Assembly (NCBI GenBank): GCA_002402275.1
Contig: DHFN01000196.1
Span: forward strand, 7,955 to 27,929
Reading direction: 5' to 3'
Length of the DNA: 19,975 nt
Source of the DNA: Anaerolineales bacterium UBA4823
Lineage (GTDB): Bacteria > Chloroflexota > Anaerolineae > Anaerolineales > UBA4823
The position numbers and the translations under genes were made by a program. Below the pieces are notes generated by a model that was not told the origin of the DNA, did no database searches, and saw nothing but the letters and a program-made list of their open reading frames with translations. The first letter of the stretch is position 1; the number at the start of each line of letters is the position of its first letter. Positions 13,905 to 19,975 of this stretch are shown one piece after another.

Positions 13905-15641
13905 ATGTTAACCTCACTTCATATCCAAAATTTTGCCATTATAGACGATCTAACTATGAGCTTTAAGCCCGGGTTGATCATGCTCACCGGGGAAACTGGC
14001 GCGGGTAAATCCATTTTGGTAGATGCACTGGAAGCAGTGGTGGGAAGCCGGGCAGAGGTAACCTCTATTCGCGCCGGAGCAGACAAGGCGATTATTGAAG
14101 CGGAGTTTACATTTTATAAGCCATCCAAAAATCCAGTTCTAGAAATTCTCAAGCGCGAGGACCTTTTAGAAGAACCGGCTAGTCTTATTTTAAGCCGTGA
14201 AATCCGCAGCAATGGACGCCATATCGCCCGAGTGAATGGCAGATTAGTCAATACTACTCTGTTACGCGAAATTGGAGAAAACCTTATTGATATCCATGGT
14301 CAATCCGAACATTTGTCATTGCTTAAGGTCTCTGAGCATTTGCGCTTATTAGATAGTTTTGCAAAATCCGAGTCAGTCTATGCTCAATATCGTCAAACTT
14401 ACCAAAAACTCAACGAGATCCGTCAAAACCTGGCTCATATCCATCAACTGGAGCAAGAATCAGCTCGCCGTCTCGATCTTATTAATTACCAACTCAATGA
14501 AATCCGCTCTGCCCACCTGGACCGAGATGAAGAGGATAGCCTCATAGTAGAACGTACCCGCCTGGCAAATGCTGAAAGTCTGACCAGCATCATGCAACAG
14601 ACTATTTTTATTTTAGATGAAGAAAGCCCGGATAATAAACCGGTAATCAATCAGCTCGGCGAGGTCCTCCATCAACTCAATAGTCTCTTGCGGTTCGATC
14701 CAGCTGCTGCACTGCTTGTGGATCAAGCCCATACCCTTTTTGAAACCACCTCCGACCTCATCCGTAATTTACACGCCTATCTGGATACGATTGAATTCAA
14801 CCCCAAACGGCTTGATCAAGTTGAAGAACGACTAAACCTCATTCATTCGTTGAAACGTAAGTACGGCAATACAATTGAAGCCATTATCCAATATGCTGAC
14901 CAAATTCAAGCTGAGTTGGACGAAATCTCTACTGCCACAGATAAAATTACTGACCTTGTTCAACAAGAACAGGAGCTATTATCTATTATAAGAATCATTG
15001 GTCAAAAATTGTCCTATTTAAGACATCAATCTAGCGAGAAATTATCGCAAGCAGTTGAGAAAGAACTTCAAGAACTACACATGGCTAAAGCTCAATTTGC
15101 GGTTCAATTTCAAGAAATTACCAATGGGAATGAAATCATTTTAGACAATGGACAGAAAGTGTTATTTAATCAACTTGGATTTGAGCAGGTTGAGTTTTTC
15201 ATTGCGCCAAACCCAGGGGAAGGTTTCAAGCCATTAATTAAAATCGCCTCTGGAGGGGAAACTTCACGACTAATGCTGGCATTAAAGAATGTCCTTACTG
15301 CTGCTGACCAAATCCCCTGTTTGGTTTTTGATGAAATTGATCAGGGAATTGGGGGCAGAGTGGGTATGATCGTTGGCAAAAAAATGCGCCAGCTGGCTCG
15401 ATTTCACCAGGTTTTTTGTATAACTCATCTCCCCCAGTTAGCTGCGTATGGTGATCAACATTTTGGCGTCTCCAAGAAAATGAGTGCCTCCAGGACTGTT
15501 ACCATAGTAGAAGAGCTCACTTCTGAACGAAGAGTTCAAGAAATTGCCTTCATGTTCGGTGATATCAATCCATCCACCTTACAATCGGCACGAGAATTGC
15601 TCCTTAATGTCCAAGATCAGGATTCCATAATGACCGCTTGA
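13905..15641 (+). CDS. recN: DNA repair protein RecN
   Basis: 578 residues, near the family norm. RecN is an SMC-like ATPase that acts at double-strand breaks. Walker A is G29-ETGAGKS-36, in the typical start LHIQNFAIID. A Q-loop-proximal DIHGQSEHLSLL is near residue 130. Two coiled-coil arms flank the centre (about 160-220 and 300-390). The ABC signature is S449-GGE-452, Walker B is L473-VFDEID-479, and THLPQLAAYGDQHF follows. No Shine-Dalgarno precedes the ATG, which lies 14 bp after the upstream stop, so reinitiation is likely. The PBP-like gene starts 6 bp after the stop. All motifs needed for ATPase activity are present. Confidence 0.97.
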   Translation: MLTSLHIQNFAIIDDLTMSFKPGLIMLTGETGAGKSILVDALEAVVGSRAEVTSIRAGADKAIIEAEFTFYKPSKNPVLEILKREDLLEEPASLILSREIRSNGRHIARVNGRLVNTTLLREIGENLIDIHGQSEHLSLLKVSEHLRLLDSFAKSESVYAQYRQTYQKLNEIRQNLAHIHQLEQESARRLDLINYQLNEIRSAHLDRDEEDSLIVERTRLANAESLTSIMQQTIFILDEESPDNKPVINQLGEVLHQLNSLLRFDPAAALLVDQAHTLFETTSDLIRNLHAYLDTIEFNPKRLDQVEERLNLIHSLKRKYGNTIEAIIQYADQIQAELDEISTATDKITDLVQQEQELLSIIRIIGQKLSYLRHQSSEKLSQAVEKELQELHMAKAQFAVQFQEITNGNEIILDNGQKVLFNQLGFEQVEFFIAPNPGEGFKPLIKIASGGETSRLMLALKNVLTAADQIPCLVFDEIDQGIGGRVGMIVGKKMRQLARFHQVFCITHLPQLAAYGDQHFGVSKKMSASRTVTIVEELTSERRVQEIAFMFGDINPSTLQSARELLLNVQDQDSIMTA

Positions 15642-15647
15642 AATCGT

Positions 15648-18575
15648 ATGAAAAACACCGTTCAAGTCGTCCTGTATAGGAGGGCGCGTAAAAATAAAAA
15701 TAATTCTCATTCGGTGCCGCGCATACCCTGGAGCGCAGCATTAGGAATTAGTTTAATTATTGTATTTTCAAGTATTGGAGCTGCATATATCTCTATAAAC
15801 CTGTTTTCTGACTTGCCCCCCCTTGAGGAATTATCCTATCAACTAGACGACCAAAATGGTATCCTTCTCCAACCCACTCGTTTTTACGATCGAAATACCA
15901 CTGAGATTCTCGCTACACTTGAACAACCAGGTGTAAAGCGTTCCTGGTTACAAATCCATGACCCAAACAATCAAGAAAATTACCTCGATCTCCAATCCCC
16001 CATCGCTCGTGCTTTTTTAGCATATTATGAATCTAATTCATCATTAAACAAATCAGCCTTTTCCCTGGGTTTAACCAATCCGCAATTAAACTCCATCGCT
16101 GAACGGCTGGCTTATGATTTATTGCTGTGGCGTGAACCAGCAAATCGAACTAAAATGCTGCGAGCAAAAATTTTATCTAACCAGATTACCCAACGCTATG
16201 GAGCTGCCCAAACCTTAACCTGGTTTCTCAATAGCACCAAATTTGGACCAAATCTCTATGGCGCCAATACCGCTTCAAGGGTCTATTTTGGAAAACCCGC
16301 TAATCAGCTTAACTTGGCTGAATCTGCAGCAATGGTCGCTATTTCAGCCAGCCCGGACATCCACCCGCTCAATGCCCCTCAAATTGTTCGCCAGCGAGCG
16401 GGTGAAATCTTGTCGGAAATGCTAAAATCTGGACTCATAGAACCTGGTGAGCTATCCCAGGTAAATCTTGATCGGATCCAATTTAACCCCACAGTAAGCA
16501 CCCTCGATCAATCTTTCCCTCCTTATCTTGCTCTGATTGAATCGCAGCTATCCGGACTTTTTCCGAAAAATCGACTCGAACTAGGTGGACTAAAAATTAT
16601 CACCACGCTCGATGCAGATTTACAAAAGAATTCTGAGTGCGTCAGTCAAAGCTTGATCACACGAATCACTCAGGCAAACTCAGATGAAAAATCCCAAGAT
16701 TGTCCAGCTAGCCTCTTATTGCCAACTATTTTACCCACAATAAAAGATATCACCAGTCCATTAGGTGCTGATTTGATCATCCTTGATATGACAGATGGGC
16801 AAATCCTTGCATTGGTAAGTACTCAACAAACTTCAAAAGCCAGCCCTCTATTTCAGGTGTCTCGGCTAGGAATCCATCCAGCTGGAAGCATCCTTTCGCC
16901 CTTGCTTTATCTTTCCGCATTCGCACGTGGTTATCAGCCAGCTAGTTTGGAATGGGATATTCCCATTGCAGGGGAAGCAGATTTACCTCCTAACATAGAC
17001 AACCAATACCACGGACCCCTCCGAGCGCGCTTCGCTTTGACTAACGATCTCTTCTCCCCTGCGTATCAGCTCTATCAGCAAATTGGGGATGAAACCGTTC
17101 TGAACACCACTGATCAGTTGGGTGTTTCTCCCCAATCAACAATAAATTTCAATCAACCTCAAGAACCAAATGATTTTATAAAGTACTTTGGTTTGCAAAC
17201 CACATTAGTAGATGTTGCCCAAGCCTATTCGATCCTCGGAAATGAAGGAATTTTGAAAGGGGTAACTCAACAAACCCAGTCTGGAAAAGGTGATACCCCA
17301 CTCCAACCCTTGCTCATCTTATCTATTTTGGATAGTCATGGGAACCAACTGCCCGACATTCCATCTGACTTCGCAATCCGTACCCAAGAGCAATCGGTTA
17401 TCAGCCCCCAACTAGCTTATCTGGTTACGGATGTCCTCTCCGACGAAGCTGCTCGTTGGTTAGTTTTCGGGCATCCCAATTTATTTGAAATCGGGCGGAG
17501 TGCTGCATCTAAACTAGGGCGAACACTCAATCAGGATCAGGTTTGGTCAGTGGGATACACACCCCAAAGATTAGTTGGGGTATGGTTAGGTCAAGCTGAG
17601 ACGGTCACGCCACAACCAAATTTAACAAGCGCTGCAATGGCAATCTGGCATGCATTAGCCCAATATAGCACTAAGGATTTACCAACCCAAAGTTGGGCTA
17701 TTCCAGCAGGAATAAACAAGGTTTCTGTTTGTGATCCATCCGGTTTATTACCCGATCAAGACTGTCCAACTACAGTAAGCGAAGTTTTCATCCAAGGATT
17801 TGAGCCTCATCAAACTGATAATTTATTTCAAACCATTCCAGTGAATGAACAAACCGGACGGTTAGCCACAATTTTCACTCCATTTGAGCTAGTCAAGGAG
17901 AAAACATTCATGAACATTCCTGCCTTTGCACAAGAGTGGGCACAGGCAGCCGGGATCGAGCTGCCTCCCATTGAGTACGATGTGATTCAATCCTCCCTCA
18001 ACTCATCTTCAAATGTTCAAATCACTTCTCCATCAATGCTCTCATTTGTGCATGGGAAAATTAAGGTGTTGGGGACCGCTCAAACGGAAGGATTTCGCTA
18101 TTATCGGCTCCAAAGAGGAAGTGGTCTATTTCCCAGGGAATGGCTCCAAATCGGTTCAGATGGGTCTAGGGCTGTAAAACAAGGGCAATTAGGAGAATGG
18201 GATACAACGGGTTTGAATGGGCTTTATACATTACAACTCCAGGTGGTAGGCGAACAAAATCAACTTCAAACTGCCTTCGTTCAGGTAACAGTGGATAATA
18301 TTTCCCCCGAAATATCTATCATCTATCCGTCTGAAGGGGATGTCATATCAGCCCAAGAACACAGACTGATCACTTTTCAATTTCAGCCAACCGATGAAAT
18401 AGGGATTCAACAGGTTGAAATTTATTTAGATGATATTAATATTTCAACGATTGTTCAACCGCCTTATGCTTATCCTTGGAAGCCAACGGTTGGAAAACAC
18501 ACCCTAAAAGCGGTTGTTAATGACCAGGCTGGCAATCAATCTCAAGCCGAAATTACCTTTATTGTAAGTCCATAA
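15648..18575 (+). CDS. Class A penicillin-binding-protein-like pseudoenzyme with C-terminal Ig-like domains
   Basis: 975 residues: cytoplasmic basic N-terminus, one transmembrane helix (about 26-52), a GT51 glycosyltransferase-like domain (about 80-245), a transpeptidase-like domain (about 360-680), a VCDPSG...CP segment with C695 and C706, and two Ig-like domains (about 790-885 and 886-975). The fold is recognisable: FLNSTKFGPNLYGANTASR then YFGKPANQLNLAESAAMVA in GT51, and VWSVGYTPQRLVGVWLG after the KTG position. Yet catalytic motifs are lost. The GT51 E-D-x-x-F site reads Y127-E128-S-N, the S-T-I-T-Q-Q segment reads N-S-I-A-E-R, and the RKxxE glutamate position is not acidic. In the transpeptidase, SxxK is S414-I-L-S417, SxN is D467-L-F469, and KTG is K622-L-G624. 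The long intact frame argues for a retained non-catalytic role in the envelope. It is the last of four tightly spaced genes and lacks a Shine-Dalgarno. Confidence 0.85.
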   Translation: MKNTVQVVLYRRARKNKNNSHSVPRIPWSAALGISLIIVFSSIGAAYISINLFSDLPPLEELSYQLDDQNGILLQPTRFYDRNTTEILATLEQPGVKRSWLQIHDPNNQENYLDLQSPIARAFLAYYESNSSLNKSAFSLGLTNPQLNSIAERLAYDLLLWREPANRTKMLRAKILSNQITQRYGAAQTLTWFLNSTKFGPNLYGANTASRVYFGKPANQLNLAESAAMVAISASPDIHPLNAPQIVRQRAGEILSEMLKSGLIEPGELSQVNLDRIQFNPTVSTLDQSFPPYLALIESQLSGLFPKNRLELGGLKIITTLDADLQKNSECVSQSLITRITQANSDEKSQDCPASLLLPTILPTIKDITSPLGADLIILDMTDGQILALVSTQQTSKASPLFQVSRLGIHPAGSILSPLLYLSAFARGYQPASLEWDIPIAGEADLPPNIDNQYHGPLRARFALTNDLFSPAYQLYQQIGDETVLNTTDQLGVSPQSTINFNQPQEPNDFIKYFGLQTTLVDVAQAYSILGNEGILKGVTQQTQSGKGDTPLQPLLILSILDSHGNQLPDIPSDFAIRTQEQSVISPQLAYLVTDVLSDEAARWLVFGHPNLFEIGRSAASKLGRTLNQDQVWSVGYTPQRLVGVWLGQAETVTPQPNLTSAAMAIWHALAQYSTKDLPTQSWAIPAGINKVSVCDPSGLLPDQDCPTTVSEVFIQGFEPHQTDNLFQTIPVNEQTGRLATIFTPFELVKEKTFMNIPAFAQEWAQAAGIELPPIEYDVIQSSLNSSSNVQITSPSMLSFVHGKIKVLGTAQTEGFRYYRLQRGSGLFPREWLQIGSDGSRAVKQGQLGEWDTTGLNGLYTLQLQVVGEQNQLQTAFVQVTVDNISPEISIIYPSEGDVISAQEHRLITFQFQPTDEIGIQQVEIYLDDINISTIVQPPYAYPWKPTVGKHTLKAVVNDQAGNQSQAEITFIVSP

Positions 18576-18793
18576 TAACCAAAAGTAGAATGACACAAAA
18601 AATTAGTTGTCTCCTGATGGAATCAATTTCAAAAAATGGATTAAAATATTATTAACATTTGGTTATGAAATGTTTAATAAATAAAAACCTTTCTGCCTTT
18701 ATTATTTTATCTTTGTTAAATATACATCCATCTAAAATATTCCCCAAGGTGCAAAGGAAAAATTAGTAAACCGTTCATTTTAGGAGAAAAAAC
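18576..18793. other. AT-rich intergenic region before the terminal lipoprotein gene
   Basis: 218 bp, strongly AT-rich. I found no convincing terminator after the PBP-like gene and no well-spaced -35/-10 pair; TTGTTA followed by TAAAAT has only 14 bp between. An AGGAG 7 nt before 18794 is the downstream ribosome binding site. The length and composition still suggest that a promoter is located here. Confidence 0.5.
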
Positions 18794-19876
18794 ATGAAAA
18801 GAATAACTTCTCATCCCTTTCTCGTTTCATTTCCACGGCAAGGTTTTACTATTGTCTTATTATTAACCTTTGCTAGCCTGAGCTGTACCCTCAGCGGTAG
18901 TTCTGATACTGGACTGGTTCAAACCCAAACTGCCCTGGGCATTCAACAAACCATGTTGGCACAACAGAGCAATCAGATACAACAACAAACCTCAGACGCG
19001 CTCAATAAAACTCAAATTGCCCAAGAAGTTCAAGCAACAGTGAATGCGAATCAGAGTGTGATGTTAACCCAATCTGCGTTGTCAATCCCGCCAACCCAAG
19101 TTCAACCCACCCTTCTTAGCCAACCAACCGATGTGGTAAACCCGGTTCAACCCACCGAAGGTATTTCAACTGATGATTTAGAAAATAAAATCAAATCAGC
19201 AAAAATACTCCTTTATGAAGATATGGCTGGAACCGGTCAGGTTGAATATTACAAAGATGCCTTAGATATGGGAGGTTACCAGTATAAATGGGATGGCAGT
19301 GCTTTGGGATGGTTTAAAGAAGACCTGCTCGGAAGCAATTGGGATTTGATTATTGCTGCTTCTGAGGACCGTAATGTCGTCCAAGGAGAATTTTTCCAAT
19401 ATTTGCTCACCCATATCAATAATGGATCGGCTGTGATTATCGAGCATTGGGACCTAGATGATCTTTATAATGGAAAAGTTTCTTCAATCTTGGCGAAATG
19501 TGGGATCACGATTTATCGCGACTGGTTCTTTCAAGATATGGTCGGGGTTGCTGATCTATCGGTATGGCCCTTAGTCCCCGGTCACCCAGTGTTCAATGAG
19601 CCAAACAGCGGGATTTCCCTGCGCAATTTCAATTATTTCTGGAAAGACAATGACCAGGGAGATTTACTCAAACTGACCGGGGGTGGTGATGCAACCATGC
19701 TAGCCGGCAATATTGCAACCTCGAAATCCGATCATGGTACATTAGCAACCTGTATTGGAGGTCGAGTCATCATTCAGACCTTTTCTTCCCATACTTATCT
19801 ACATGACCAGGTCACCCGTCTCATTGAGAACTATGTCCACTACACATTAAAGAATCACTTTTTATACCAACCATGA
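18794..19876 (+). CDS. Lipoprotein with Gln/Thr-rich coiled region and class I GATase-like domain
   Basis: 360 residues, start fixed by AGGAG with a 7-nt spacer. The signal peptide (hydrophobic about 17-29) ends in L-S-C31, a lipobox. Residues about 40-95 are rich in Q, T, N and A with a heptad-like pattern (probable coiled coil), followed by a P/Q/T linker with V-Q-P-T twice. From about 130 there is a globular alpha/beta domain: AKILLYEDMAGTGQVEYYKDAL, then LLGSNWDLIIAASEDR, then GSAVIIEHWDLDD, then CIGGRVIIQTFSSHTYL. This order resembles the class I glutamine-amidotransferase-like / ThuA-like fold, but I see no Cys nucleophile at the expected elbow, so a binding role is more likely. The function is unknown, and the gene stands apart from its neighbours after a 218-bp gap. 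Confidence 0.75.
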   Translation: MKRITSHPFLVSFPRQGFTIVLLLTFASLSCTLSGSSDTGLVQTQTALGIQQTMLAQQSNQIQQQTSDALNKTQIAQEVQATVNANQSVMLTQSALSIPPTQVQPTLLSQPTDVVNPVQPTEGISTDDLENKIKSAKILLYEDMAGTGQVEYYKDALDMGGYQYKWDGSALGWFKEDLLGSNWDLIIAASEDRNVVQGEFFQYLLTHINNGSAVIIEHWDLDDLYNGKVSSILAKCGITIYRDWFFQDMVGVADLSVWPLVPGHPVFNEPNSGISLRNFNYFWKDNDQGDLLKLTGGGDATMLAGNIATSKSDHGTLATCIGGRVIIQTFSSHTYLHDQVTRLIENYVHYTLKNHFLYQP

Positions 19877-19975
19877 ATAAATAAAGATATTGAATCCTTT
19901 GGGTTGTCCAAAAAATCATAAATTTCATATCGAGATTCGGCTATACCGCTGGAAGGCGGCATTCGAAGATGAAAT

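Noticed and set aside
15648..18575. The PBP-like gene as a decaying pseudogene.
   Set aside because: No frameshift or stop over 975 codons, and intact structural motifs and C-terminal domains; loss is confined to catalytic positions.
19890..19975. A plus-strand frame open to the window end (from TTG 19890), and an opposing minus-strand frame open from the edge to 19855.
   Set aside because: The plus frame reads plausibly but has no ATG or ribosome site and only 28 codons are visible. The minus frame overlaps the lipoprotein end. Neither can be called without sequence to the right.

Overview
The window looks like chromosomal DNA from a Chloroflexota bacterium, most likely of the Anaerolineae. 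This rests on gene content and style: PT-rich lipoproteins, a bacterial translin-family protein, a B-box zinc-finger membrane protein, a class A PBP-like protein ending in Ig-like domains, and moderate AT richness by eye. Genes are densely packed with many 4-20 bp overlaps. I see no mobile element, CRISPR array, rRNA or tRNA, and no gene-free stretch above 300 bp.

Left region (1-2605, minus strand): a nucleoside deaminase and two BMP-type ABC permeases (the second runs off the left edge) form a purine/nucleoside uptake and salvage group. A good sigma-70 promoter lies just before the permeases. Next, era (2713-3627, plus) meets a minus-strand run tail to tail. Reading leftward, that run is an SDR dehydrogenase resembling L-threonine 3-dehydrogenase, a beta-hydroxyacid dehydrogenase, a YitT-family membrane protein, an ECF sigma factor, its zinc-binding anti-sigma factor, and a membrane protein with polymer-forming (bactofilin-like) repeats. 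The last three overlap one another and form an ECF stress operon. A TGAAAC-N16-CGTA promoter in front of the sigma gene suggests autoregulation.

Right region (8934-19876, plus strand): purA, a lipoprotein, ssb, a translin-family protein, then a tight nadK / B-box membrane protein / recN / class A PBP-like run, and finally a lipoprotein with a class I GATase-like domain. This half mixes core nucleotide metabolism (PurA, NadK), DNA maintenance (SSB, RecN) and envelope proteins.

The most unusual feature is the 975-residue PBP-like protein at 15648-18575. It keeps the full class A architecture, but the expected catalytic motifs of both the glycosyltransferase and transpeptidase domains are replaced. 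It reads as an intact pseudoenzyme, not a decaying pseudogene.
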